Positions 1-11,319 of a DNA stretch of 64,000 nucleotides are shown in pieces. Source of the DNA: Prosopocoilus inquinatus (lineage: Eukaryota > Arthropoda > Insecta > Coleoptera > Lucanidae); assembly GCA_036172665.1 (NCBI GenBank), contig JAYKNF010000033.1, positions 124,001 to 188,000 of the forward strand, given 5' to 3'. Each line of letters starts with the position of its first letter. Within the stretch, counting starts at the first letter, position 1. The notes below the pieces were generated by a model. The model worked only from the letters and a program-made list of their open reading frames with translations, was not told the DNA's origin and searched no databases. A program made the translations under genes and the position numbers.

Positions 1-1045
1 CGAAACAACACGTATTAGCGTTGTTCCTGTGATGTATCTAATCGATACTTACTCATCTATCATGTTATTTGACGTTTGGATGGACTCCAGTAACTCTGAT
101 GTGAGATACAAAGTTCTCGGACGCAGCAGTAGCTGGAAATAATTTTGAACGAAACAACACGTATTAGCGTTGTTCCTGTGATGTATCTAAGCGATCCTTA
201 CTTATCTAACATGTTATTTGACGTTTCGATGGACTCCAGTAACTCTGATGTGAGATACGACGTTTTCGGACGCAGCAGAAGCTGGAAATAGTTTTAAACG
301 AAACAACACGCATTAGCGATGTTCCTGTGATGTATCAATCGATCCTTACTCATCTATCATGTTATTTGACGTTTCGATGGACTCTAGTAATTCTGAAGAG
401 AGATACGAAGTTTTTGGACGCAGCAGGAGCTGGAAATAGTTTTAAACGAAATAACACGTATTAGCGTTGTTCCTGTGATGTATCTAATCGATCCTTACTT
501 ATATAGCATGTTATTTGAAGTTTGAATGGACTCCAGTAACTCTGATGTGAGATACAAAGTTCTCGGACGCAGCAGAAGCTGGAAATAGTTTTGAACGAAA
601 CAACACGTATTAGCGTTGTTCCTGTGATGTATCTAATCGATCCTTACTCATCTATCATGTTATTTGACGTTTGGATGGACTCCAGTAACTCTGATGTGAG
701 ATACAAAGTTTTTGGACGCAGCAGGAGCTGGAAATAGTTTTAAACGAAACAACACGCATTAGCGTTGTTCCTGTGATGTATCTAATCGATCCTTACTCAT
801 CTCTCATGTTATTTGACGTTTCGATGGACTCTAGTAATTCTGAAGAGAGATACGAAGTTTTTGGACGCAGCAGGAGCTGGAAATAGTTTTAAACGAAATA
901 ACACGTATTAGCGTTGTTCCTGTGATGTATCTAATCGATCCTTACTTATATAGCATGTTATTTGACGTTTGAATGGACTCCAGTAACTCTGATGTGAGAT
1001 ACGAAATTTTCGGACGCAGCAGAAGCTGGAAATAGTTTTAAACGA

Positions 1046-1067
1046 AACAACACGCATTAGCGTTGTT
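1046..1067. other. Conserved dyad 1 in the monomer (example)
   Basis: Monomer bases 4-25 hold AACAAC, ten bases, then GTTGTT, a perfect 6-bp inverted repeat. Inside it ACGC-ATTA-GCGT is a second, nested 4-bp dyad, which weakens to a T-G wobble in the common ACGTATTAGCGT form. The outer arms are kept in most monomers; the GCGATGTTCC variants break one pair. Function is unknown; a protein-binding site or a weak cruciform are possibilities only. Confidence 0.6.
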
Positions 1068-1116
1068 CCTGTGATGTATCTAATCGATCCTTACTCATCT
1101 ATCATGTTATTTGACG

Positions 1117-1133
1117 TTTCGATGGACTCTAGT
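1117..1133 (+). other. Degenerate CENP-B-box-like motif (example)
   Basis: Monomers with C at base 78 contain TTTCGATGGACTCTAGT. Against the mammalian CENP-B box core (TTCG, four bases, A, two bases, CGGG) this keeps TTCG, A, the first C and the last G, seven of nine core positions, and misses the two central G. Sister monomers with TTTGGATGG lose the essential TTCG. No binding is shown, and a match of this quality could be chance. Confidence 0.25.
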
Positions 1134-1165
1134 AATTCTGATGTGAGATACGAAGTTTTTGGACG

Positions 1166-1177
1166 CAGCAGGAGCTG
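1166..1177. other. Conserved dyad 2 in the monomer (example)
   Basis: Monomer bases 124-135 read CAGC, four variable bases, GCTG. The loop varies (AGAA, AGGA, AGTA, AGTT) while the arms are mostly unchanged. In the 150-bp monomers the arms lengthen to GCAGC/GCTGC (for example 1315-1319 and 1324-1328), and in AGTTGCTGG types to CAGCA/TGCTG. It is broken in AGCAACTGG types and in the divergent monomer. The loop variation may be incidental, because these are only a few bases. Confidence 0.55.
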
Positions 1178-1191
1178 GAAATAGTTTTAAA

Positions 1192-3281
1192 CGAAACAAC
1201 ACGTATTAGCGTTGTTCCTGTGATGTATCTAATCGATCCTTACTCATCTATCATGTTATTTGACGTTTGGATGGACTCCAGTATCTCTGATGTGAGATAC
1301 AAAGTTTATCGGAAGCAGCAGAAGCTGCAAATAGTTTTAAATGAAACAACACGCATTAGCGTTGTTCCTGTGATGTATCTTATCGATCCTTACTCATCTA
1401 TCATGTTATTTGACGTTTGGACGGACACCAGTAACTCTGATGTGAGATACAAAGTTCTAGGACGCAGCAGAAGCTGGAAATAGTTTTGAACGAAACAACA
1501 CGTATTAGCGTTGTTCCTGTGATGTATCTAAACGATCCTTAATTATCTAACATGTTATTTGACGTTTGGATGGACTCCAGTAACTCTGATGTGTGATACG
1601 AAATTTTCGGACGCAGCAGAAGCTGGAAATAGTTTTAAACGAAACAACACGCATTAGCGTTGTTCCTGTGATGTATCTAATCGATCCTTACTCATCTGTC
1701 ATGTTATTTGACGTTTCGATGGACTCTAGTAATTCTGATGTGAGATACGAAGTTTTTGGACGCAGCAGGAGCTGGAAATAGTTTTAAACGAAACAACACG
1801 TATTAGCGTTGTTCCTGTGATGTATCTAATCGATCCTTACTCATCTATCATGTTATTTGACGTTTGGATGGACTCCAGTAACTCTGATGTGAGATACAAA
1901 GTTTATCGGAAGCAGCAGAAGCTGCAAATAGTTTTAAATGAAACAACACGCATTAGCGTTGTTCCTGTGATGTATCTTATCGATCCTTACTCATCTATCA
2001 TGTTATTTGACGTTTGGACGGACACCAGTAACTCTGATGTGAGATACAAAGTTCTAGGACGCAGCAGAAGCTGGAAATAGTTTTGAACGAAACAACACGT
2101 ATTAGCGTTGTTCCTGTGATGTATCTAAACGATCCTTAATTATCTAACATGTTATTTGACGTTTGGATGGACTCCAGTAACTCTGATGTGTGATACGAAA
2201 TTTTCGGACGCAGCAGAAGCTGGAAATAGTTTTAAACGAAACAACACGCATTAGCGTTGTTCCTGTGATGTATCTAATCGATCCTTACTCATCTGTCATG
2301 TTATTTGACGTTTCGATGGACTCTAGTAATTCTGATGTGAGATACGAAGTTTTTGGACGCAGCAGGAGCTGGAAATAGTTTTAAACGAAACAACACGTAT
2401 TAGCGTTGTTCCTGTGATGTATCTAATCGATCCTTACTCATCTATCATGTTATTTGACGTTTGGATGGACTCCAGTAACTCTGATGTGAGATACAAAGTT
2501 TATCGGAAGCAGCAGAAGCTGCAAATAGTTTTAAATGAAACAACACGCATTAGCGTTGTTCCTGTGATGTATCTTATCGATCCTTACTCATCTATCATGT
2601 TATTTGACGTTTGGACGGACACCAGTAACTCTGATGTGAGATACAAAGTTCTAGGACGCAGCAGAAGCTGGAAATAGTTTTGAACGAAACAACACGTATT
2701 AGCGTTGTTCCTGTGATGTATCTAAACGATCCTTAATTATCTAACATGTTATTTGACGTTTGGATGGACTCCAGTAACTCTGATGTGTGATACGAAATTT
2801 TCGGACGCAGCAGAAGCTGGAAATAGTTTTAAACGAAACAACACGCATTAGCGTTGTTCCTGTGATGTATCTAATCGATCCTTACTCATCTGTCATGTTA
2901 TTTGACGTTTCGATGGACTCTAGTAATTCTGATGTGAGATACGAAGTTTTTGGACGCAGCAGGAGCTGGAAATAGTTTTAAACGAAACAACACGTATTAG
3001 CGTTGTTCCTGTGATGTATCTAATCGATCCTTACTCATCTATCATGTTATTTGACGTTTGGATGGACTCCAGTAACTCTGATGTGAGATACAAAGTTTAT
3101 CGGAAGCAGCAGAAGCTGCAAATAGTTTTAAATGAAACAACACGCATTAGCGTTGTTCCTGTGATGTATCTTATCGATCCTTACTCATCTATCACGTTAT
3201 TTGACGTTTGGACGGACACCAGTAACTCTGATGTGAGATACAAAGTTCTAGGACGCAGCAGAAGCTGGAAATAGTTTTGAA
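1192..3281. repeat. 597-bp tetramer HOR, three full units plus a dimer
   Basis: Units lie at 1192-1788, 1789-2385 and 2386-2982, with a partial unit (first two monomers) at 2983-3281. Each unit is four monomers of 150+149+149+149 bp. Monomer 1 has the extra base in TTTATCGGAAGCAG. Monomer 2 has ATCTTATCG and TTTGGACGGACACC. Monomer 3 has AAACGATCCTTAATTATC and GTGTGATACG. Monomer 4 has CATCTGTCATG and TTTCGATGGACTCTAG. Units look almost identical; visible differences are ATCTCTGATG in the first unit and CATCACG in the last. The same tetramer recurs singly or as one and a half units in at least ten other places. Confidence 0.95.
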
Positions 3282-4169
3282 CGAAACAACACGTATTAGC
3301 GTTGTTCCTGTGATGTATCAAACGATCCTTAATTATCTAACATGATACGTTTGGATGGACTCCAGTAAGTCTGATGTGAGATACGACGTTTTCGGAGGCA
3401 GCAGCAACTGGAAATAGTTTTAAACGAAACAACACGTATTAGCGTTGTTCCTGTGATGTATCTAATCGATACTTACTCATCTATCATGTTATTTGACGTT
3501 TGAATGGACTCCAGTAACTCTGATGTGAGATACAAAGTTCTCGGACGCAGCAGAAGCTGGAAATAGTTTTGAACGAAACAACACGTATTAGCGTTGTTCC
3601 TGTGATGTATCTAAACGATCCTTACTTATCTAACATGTTATTTGACGTTTGGATGGACTCCAGTAACTCTGATGTGTGATACGAAATTTTCGGACGCAGC
3701 AGAAGCTGGAAATAGTTTTAAACGAAACAACACGCATTAGCGTTGTTCCTGTGATGTATCTAATCGATCCTTACTCATCTGTCATGTTATTTGACGTTTC
3801 GATGGACTCTAGTAATTCTGATGTGAGATACGAAGTTTTTGGACGCAGCAGGAGCTGCAAATAGTTTTAAATGAAACAACACGCATTAGCGTTGTTCCTG
3901 TGATATATCTTATCGATCCTTACTCATCTATCATGTTATTTGACGTTTGGACGGACACCAGTAACTCTGATGTGAGATACAAAGTTCTAGGACGCAGCAG
4001 AAGCTGGAAATAGTTTTGAACGAAACAACACGTATTAGCGTTGTTCCTGTGATGTATCTAAACGATCCTTAATTATCTAACATGTTATTTGACGTTTGGA
4101 TGGACTCCAGTAAGTCTGATGTGAGATACGACGTTTTCGGACGCAGCAGCAACTGGAAATAGTTTTAAA
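3282..4169. repeat. Divergent monomers between the two block-1 copies
   Basis: Six monomers start at 3282 (143 bp), 3425, 3574, 3723, 3872 and 4021. The first lost one base in GTATCAAACG and five more in CATGATACG, where other copies read CATGTTATTTGACG. The monomers at 3574 and 3723 are tetramer types 3 and 4, followed directly by a type-2-like monomer at 3872 carrying GATATATC, so a type-1 monomer is missing here. This stretch separates the first block copy from the second, which starts at 4170. Confidence 0.9.
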
Positions 4170-6553
4170 CGAAACAACACGTATTAGCGTTGTTCCTGTG
4201 ATGTATCTAATCGATACTTACTCATCTATCATGTTATTTGACGTTTGGATGGACTCCAGTAACTCTGATGTGAGATACAAAGTTCTCGGACGCAGCAGTA
4301 GCTGGAAATAATTTTGAACGAAACAACACGTATTAGCGTTGTTCCTGTGATGTATCTAAGCGATCCTTACTTATCTAACATGTTATTTGACGTTTCGATG
4401 GACTCCAGTAACTCTGATGTGAGATACGACGTTTTCGGACGCAGCAGAAGCTGGAAATAGTTTTAAACGAAACAACACGTATTAGCGTTGTTCCTGTGAT
4501 GTATCTAAGCGATCCTTACTTATCTAACATGTTATTTGACGTTTCGATGGACTCCAGTAACTCTGATGTGAGATACGACGTTTTCGGACGCAGCAGAAGC
4601 TGGAAATAGTTTTAAACGAAACAACACGCATTAGCGATGTTCCTGTGATGTATCAATCGATCCTTACTCATCTATCATGTTATTTGACGTTTCGATGGAC
4701 TCTAGTAATTCTGAAGAGAGATACGAAGTTTTTGGACGCAGCAGGAGCTGGAAATAGTTTTAAACGAAATAACACGTATTAGCGTTGTTCCTGTGATGTA
4801 TCTAATCGATCCTTACTTATATAGCATGTTATTTGAAGTTTGAATGGACTCCAGTAACTCTGATGTGAGATACAAAGTTCTCGGACGCAGCAGAAGCTGG
4901 AAATAGTTTTGAACGAAACAACACGTATTAGCGTTGTTCCTGTGATGTATCTAATCGATCCTTACTCATCTATCATGTTATTTGACGTTTGGATGGACTC
5001 CAGTAACTCTGATGTGAGATACAAAGTTTTTGGACGCAGCAGGAGCTGGAAATAGTTTTAAACGAAACAACACGCATTAGCGTTGTTCCTGTGATGTATC
5101 TAATCGATCCTTACTCATCTCTCATGTTATTTGACGTTTCGATGGACTCTAGTAATTCTGAAGAGAGATACGAAGTTTTTGGACGCAGCAGGAGCTGGAA
5201 ATAGTTTTAAACGAAATAACACGTATTAGCGTTGTTCCTGTGATGTATCTAATCGATCCTTACTTATATAGCATGTTATTTGACGTTTGAATGGACTCCA
5301 GTAACTCTGATGTGAGATACGAAATTTTCGGACGCAGCAGAAGCTGGAAATAGTTTTAAACGAAACAACACGCATTAGCGTTGTTCCTGTGATGTATCTA
5401 ATCGATCCTTACTCATCTATCATGTTATTTGACGTTTCGATGGACTCTAGTAATTCTGATGTGAGATACGAAGTTTTTGGACGCAGCAGGAGCTGGAAAT
5501 AGTTTTAAACGAAACAACACGTATTAGCGTTGTTCCTGTGATGTATCTAATCGATCCTTACTCATCTATCATGTTATTTGACGTTTGGATGGACTCCAGT
5601 ATCTCTGATGTGAGATACAAAGTTTATCGGAAGCAGCAGAAGCTGCAAATAGTTTTAAATGAAACAACACGCATTAGCGTTGTTCCTGTGATGTATCTTA
5701 TCGATCCTTACTCATCTATCATGTTATTTGACGTTTGGACGGACACCAGTAACTCTGATGTGAGATACAAAGTTCTAGGACGCAGCAGAAGCTGGAAATA
5801 GTTTTGAACGAAACAACACGTATTAGCGTTGTTCCTGTGATGTATCTAAACGATCCTTAATTATCTAACATGTTATTTGACGTTTGGATGGACTCCAGTA
5901 ACTCTGATGTGTGATACGAAATTTTCGGACGCAGCAGAAGCTGGAAATAGTTTTAAACGAAACAACACGCATTAGCGTTGTTCCTGTGATGTATCTAATC
6001 GATCCTTACTCATCTGTCATGTTATTTGACGTTTCGATGGACTCTAGTAATTCTGATGTGAGATACGAAGTTTTTGGACGCAGCAGGAGCTGGAAATAGT
6101 TTTAAACGAAACAACACGTATTAGCGTTGTTCCTGTGATGTATCTAATCGATCCTTACTCATCTATCATGTTATTTGACGTTTGGATGGACTCCAGTAAC
6201 TCTGATGTGAGATACAAAGTTTATCGGAAGCAGCAGAAGCTGCAAATAGTTTTAAATGAAACAACACGCATTAGCGTTGTTCCTGTGATGTATCTTATCG
6301 ATCCTTACTCATCTATCATGTTATTTGACGTTTGGACGGACACCAGTAACTCTGATGTGAGATACAAAGTTCTAGGACGCAGCAGAAGCTGGAAATAGTT
6401 TTGAACGAAACAACACGTATTAGCGTTGTTCCTGTGATGTATCAAACGATCCTTAATTATCTAACATGTTATTTGACGTTTGGATGGACTCCAGTAAGTC
6501 TGATGTGAGATACGACGTTTTTGGAGGCAGCAGCAACTGGAAATAGTTTTAAA
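4170..6553. repeat. Second copy of block 1
   Basis: This repeats 1-3424 in order, at a displacement of 4169 bp that becomes 4318 bp after one monomer (AAGCGATCC type, 4319-4467) is duplicated as 4468-4616. The tetramer run is shorter: one full unit at 5510-6106 and a dimer at 6107-6405, against three full units and a dimer in the first copy. It ends with a 148-bp monomer (6406-6553) that shares the GTATCAAACG one-base loss with 3282 but not the five-base loss. That places the five-base loss after the duplication. Confidence 0.93.
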
Positions 6554-8042
6554 CGAAACAACACGTATTAGCGTTGTTCCTGTGATGTATCTAATCGATA
6601 CTTACTCATCTATCATGTTATTTGACGTTTGGATGGACTCCAGTAACTCCGATGTGAGATACAAAGTTTTTGGACGCAGCAGGAGCTGGAAATAGTTTTA
6701 AACGAAACAACACGTATTATCGTTGTTCCTGTGATGTATCCAATCGATCCTTACTTATCTACTATGTTATTTGACGTTTCGATGGACTCCAGTAACTCTG
6801 ATGTGAGATACGAAATTTTCGGACGCAGCAGAAGCTGGAAATAGTTTTAAACGAAACAACACGCATTAGCGTTGTTCCTGTGATGTATCTAATCGATCCT
6901 TACTCATCTATCATGTTATTTGACGTTTCGATGGACTCTAGTAATTCTGATGTGAGATACGAAGTTTTTGGACGCAGCAGGAGCTGGAAATAGTTTTAAA
7001 CGAAACAACACGCATTAGCGTTGTTCCTGTGATGTATCTAATCGATCCTTACTCATCTATCATGTTATTTGGCGTTTCGATGGACTCCAGTAACTCTGAT
7101 GTGAGATACGAAATTTTTGGACGCAGCAGGAGCTGGAAATAGTTTTAAACGAAACAACACGCATTAGCGTTGTTCCTGTGATGTATCTAATCGATCCTTA
7201 CTTATATAGCATGTTATTTGACGTTTGAATGGACTCCAGTAACTCCGATGTGAGATACAAAGTTCTCGGACGCAGCAGAAGCTGGAAATAGTTTTGAACG
7301 AAACAACAAGTATTAGCGTTGTTCCTGTGATGTATCTAATCGATCCTTACTTATCTACTATGTTATTTGACGTTTCGATGGACTCCAGTAACTCTGATGT
7401 GAGATACGAAATTTTTGGACGCAGCAGGAGCTGGAAATAGTTTTAAACGAAACAACACGCATTAGCGATGTTCCTGTGATGTATCAATCGATCCTTACTC
7501 ATCTATCATGTTATTTGTCGTTTCGATGGCCTCCAGTAACTCTGATGTGAGATACGACGTTTTCGGACGCAGCAGAAGCTGGAAATAGTTTTAAACGAAA
7601 CAACACGCATTAGCGATGTTCCTGTGATGTATCTAATCGATCCTTATTCATCTATCATGTTATTTTACGTTTGGATGGACTCCAGTAACTCTGATGTGAG
7701 ATACAAAGTTTTTGGACGCAGCAGAAGCTGGAAATAGTTTTAAACGAAACAACACGCATTAGCGATGTTCCTGTGATGTATCTAATCGATCCTTACTTAT
7801 CTAGTATGTTATTTTACGTTTGGATGGACTCCAGTAACTCTGATGTGAGATACAAAGTTCTTGGACGCAGCAGGAGCTGGAAATAGTTTTAAACGAAACA
7901 ACACGCATTAGCGTTGTTCCTGTGATGTATCTAATCGATCCTTACTCATCTATCATGTTATTTGACGTTTGGATGGACTCCAGTAACTCTGATGTGAGAT
8001 ACGAAGTTCTCGGACGCAGCAGAAACTGGAAATAGTTTTGAA
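5809..8042. repeat. 15-monomer HOR (2.23 kb), first unit
   Basis: Fifteen monomers start at 5809, 5958, 6107 (150 bp), 6257, 6406 (148), 6554, 6703, 6852, 7001, 7150, 7299, 7448 (148), 7596, 7745 and 7894, summing to 2234 bp. Diagnostic variants in order are GTGTGATACG, CATCTGTCATG, TTTATCGGAAGCAG, CTCCGATGTG, TATTATCGTTG with ATCCAATCG, GGCGTTTCG, TTATATAGC with TTTGAATGG, ACAAGTATTAG, TTGTCGTTTCGATGGCC and two ATTTTACG types. It overlaps the tail of the second block-1 copy, so the two repeat levels interlock. Confidence 0.92.
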
Positions 8043-10128
8043 CGAAACAACACGTATTAGCGTTGTTCCTGTGATGTATCTAAACGATCCTTACTTATCT
8101 AACATGTTATTTGACGTTTGGATGGACTCCAGTAACTCTGATGTGTGATACGAAATTTTCGGACGCAGCAGAAGCTGGAAATAGTTTTAAACGAAACAAC
8201 ACGCATTAGCGTTGTTCCTGTGATGTATCTAATCGATCCTTACTCATCTGTCATGTTATTTGACGTTTCGATGGACTCTAGTAATTCTGATGTGAGATAC
8301 GAAGTTTTTGGACGCAGCAGGAGCTGGAAATAGTTTTAAACGAAACAACACGTATTAGCGTTGTTCCTGTGATGTATCTAATCGATCCTTACTCATCTAT
8401 CATGTTATTTGACGTTTGGATGGACTCCAGTAACTCTGATGTGAGATACAAAGTTTATCGGAAGCAGCAGAAGCTGCAAATAGTTTTAAATGAAACAACA
8501 CCAATTAGCGTTGTTCCTGTGATGTATCTTATCGATCCTTACTCATCTATCATGTTATTTGACGTTTCGATGGACTCTAGTAATTCTGATGTGAGATACA
8601 AAGTTCTAGGACGCAGCAGAAGCTGGAAATAGTTTTGAACGAAACAACACGTATTAGCGTTGTTCCTGTGATGTATCTAAACGATCCTTAATTATCTAAC
8701 ATGTTATTTGACGTTTGGATGGACTCCAGTAAGTCTGATGTGAGATACGACGTTTTCGGACGCAGCAGCAACTGGAAATAGTTTTAAACGAAACAACACG
8801 TATTAGCGTTGTTCCTGTGATGTATCTAATCGATACTTACTCATCTATCATGTTATTTGACGTTTGGACGGACTCCAGTAACTCCGATGTGAGATACAAA
8901 GTTTTTGGACGCAGCAGGAGCTGGAAATAGTTTTAAACGAAACAACACGTATTATCGTTGTTCCTGTGATGTATCCAATCGATCCTTACTTATCTACTAT
9001 GTTATTTGGCGTTTCGATGGACTCCAGTAACTCTGATGTGAGATACGAAATTTTCGGACGCAGCAGAAGCTGGAAATAGTTTTAAACGAAACAACACGCA
9101 TTAGCGTTGTTCCTGTGATGTATCTAATCGATCCTTACTCATCTATCATGTTATTTGGCGTTTCGATGGACTCCAGTAACTCTGATGTGAGATACGAAAT
9201 TTTTGGACGCAGCAGGAGCTGGAAATAGTTTTAAACGAAACAACACGTATTAGCGTTGTTCCTGTGATGTCTCTAATCGATCCTTACTTATATAGCATGT
9301 TATTTGACGTTTGAATGGACTCCAGTAACTCCGATGTGAGATACAAAGTTCTCGGACGCAGCAGAAGCTGGAAATAGTTTTGAACGAAACAACAAGTATT
9401 AGCGTTGTTCCTGTGATGTATCTAATCGATCCTTACTTATCTACTATGTTATTTGACGTTTCGATGGACTCCAGTAACTCTGATGTGAGATACGAAATTT
9501 TTGGACGCAGCAGGAGCTGGAAATAGTTTTAAACGAAACAACACGCATTAGCGATGTTCCTGTGATGTATCAATCGATCCTTACTCATCTATCATGTTAT
9601 TTGTCGTTTCGATGGCCTCCAGTAACTCTGATGTGAGATACGACGTTTTCGGACGCAGCAGAAGCTGGAAATAGTTTTAAACGAAACAACACGCATTAGC
9701 GATGTTCCTGTGATGTATCTAATCGATCCTTACTCATCTATCATGTTATTTTACGTTTGGATGGACTCCAGTAACTCTGATGTGAGATACAAAGTTTTTG
9801 GATGCAGCAGAAGCTGGAAATAGTTTTAAACGAAACAACACGCATTAGCGATGTTCCTGTGATGTATCTAATCGATCCTTACTTATCTAGTATGTTATTT
9901 TAGGTTTGGATGGACTCCAGTAACTCTGATGTGAGATACAAAGTTTTTGGACGCAGCAGGAGCTGGAAATAGTTTTAAACGAAACAACACGCATTAGCGT
10001 TGTTCCTGTGATGTATCTAATCGATCCTTACTCATCTATCATGTTATTTGACGTTTGGATGGACTCCAGTAACTCTGATGTGATATACGAAGTTCTCGGA
10101 CGCAGCAGAAGCTGGAAATAGTTTTGAA
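8043..10128. repeat. 15-monomer HOR, second unit, 14 monomers
   Basis: It follows the order of the preceding unit but is 2086 bp, exactly 14 x 149. The monomer corresponding to 6852-7000 (CTCTAGTAATTCTG type) is absent, and the adjoining copy at 8938 carries GGCGTTTCG, as expected if exchange occurred there. Small differences include ACACCAATTAG in the monomer at 8491, TTTGGACGGACTCC at 8789, GATGTCTCTAATC at 9236, GGATGCAGC at 9682 and TTTTAGGTTTGG at 9831. Confidence 0.92.
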
Positions 10129-10724
10129 CGAAACAACACGTATTAGCGTTGTTCCTGTGATGTATCTAAACGATCCTTACTTATCTAACATGTTATTTGA
10201 CGTTTGGATGGACTCCAGTAACTCTGATGTGTGATACGAAATTTTCGGACGCAGCAGAAGCTGGAAATAGTTTTAAACGAAACAACACGCATTAGCGTTG
10301 TTCCTGTGATGTATCTAATCGATCCTTACTCATCTGTCATGTTATTTGACGTTTCGATGGACTCTAGTAATTCTGATGTGAGATACGAAGTTTTTGGACG
10401 CAGCAGGAGCTGGAAATAGTTTTAAACGAAACAACACGTATTAGCGTTGTTCCTGTGATGTATCTAATCGATCCTTACTCATCTATCATGTTATTTGACG
10501 TTTGGACGGACACCAGTAACTCTGATGTGAGATACAAAGTTCTAGGACGCAGCAGAAGCTGGAAATAGTTTTGAACGAAACAACATGTATTAGCGTTGTT
10601 CCTGTGATGTATCTAAACGATCCTTAATTATCTAACATGTTATTTGACGTTTGGATGGACTCCAGTAAGTCTGATGTGAGATACGAGGTTTTCGGACGCA
10701 GCAGCAACTGGAAATAGTTTTAAA
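10129..10724. repeat. 15-monomer HOR, third unit, truncated
   Basis: Four monomers at 10129, 10278, 10427 and 10576 begin a third unit, which then breaks off. The monomer at 10427 is a chimera: its 5' part matches the 150-bp type-1 monomer and its 3' part (TTTGGACGGACACC, TTCTAGG) matches the type-2 monomer that normally follows. This is a clean one-monomer excision. After 10725 the order changes to beta-type monomers. Confidence 0.9.
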
Positions 10725-11319
10725 CGAAACAACACGCATTAGCGTTGTTCCTGTGATGTATCTAATCGATCCTTACTCATCTGTCATGTTATTTGACGTT
10801 TCGATGGACTCTAGTAATTCTGATGTGAGATACGACGTTTTCGGACGCAGCAGAAGCTGGAAATAGTTTTAAACGAAACAACACGCATTAGCGATGTTCC
10901 TGTGATGTATCAATCGATCCTTACTCATCTATCATGTTATTTGTCGTTTCGATGGCCTCCAGTAACTCTGATGTGAGATACGACGTTTTCGGACGCAGCA
11001 GGAGCTGGAAATAGTTTTAAACGAAACAACACGCATTAGCGTTGTTCCTGTGATGTATCTAATCGATCCTTACTCATCTATCATGTTATTTGGCGTTTCG
11101 ATGGACTCCAGTAACTCTGATGTGAGATACGAAATTTTTGGACGCAGCAGGAGCTGGAAATAGTTTTAAACGAAACAACACGTATTAGCGTTGTTCCTGT
11201 GATGTATCTAATCGATCCTTACTTATATAGCATGTTATTTGACGTTTGAATGGACTCCAGTAACTCTGATGTGAGATACAAAGTTCTCGGACGCAGCAGA
11301 AGCTGGAAATAGTTTTGAA
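10725..11319. repeat. Linker monomers between the 15-mer and 17-mer HORs
   Basis: Four monomers start at 10725, 10874 (148 bp), 11022 and 11171. They carry CATCTGTCATG, then TTGTCGTTTCGATGGCC, then GGCGTTTCG, then TTATATAGC with TTTGAATGG. The last three recur in the same order at 18169-18614, inside the gamma block, so this is a fragment of gamma. Confidence 0.88.

Larger units (their letters stand above)
1..1191. repeat. Mixed-type satellite monomers, block 1 leader
   Basis: Eight monomers start at 1, 150, 299 (148 bp), 447, 596, 745, 894 and 1043. The first carries ATCGATACTTAC and the unusual tail AGTAGCTGGAAATAATTTTG. The second has AAGCGATCC. The third has GCGATGTTCC plus the one-base loss in GTATCAATCG. 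Types carrying TCTGAAGAG and TTATATAGC alternate after that. The same order recurs at 4170-5509, so this is the left part of a duplicated block whose true start lies outside the window or at its edge. Confidence 0.93.

Noticed and set aside
41..46. ATCGAT palindrome as a regulatory site
   Set aside because: It recurs once per monomer in most copies and is lost in AAACGAT and AAGCGAT types without consequence for structure. It is best seen as a restriction-type landmark only.
1220..1483. Recurrent 87-codon open frames (for example 1220-1483, 1817-2080, 61649-61912) as genes
   Set aside because: Each spans two satellite monomers and exists only because a 150-bp copy shifts phase past a stop. 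The translation is itself a repeat (MYLIDPYSS twice), the starts are mostly GTG, and no promoter or family is recognisable.
1593..1781. Recurrent 62-codon open frames with a GTG start
   Set aside because: The start is made by a single A-to-T change (GTGTGATACG) within tetramer type-3 monomers, and the frame is satellite sequence throughout.
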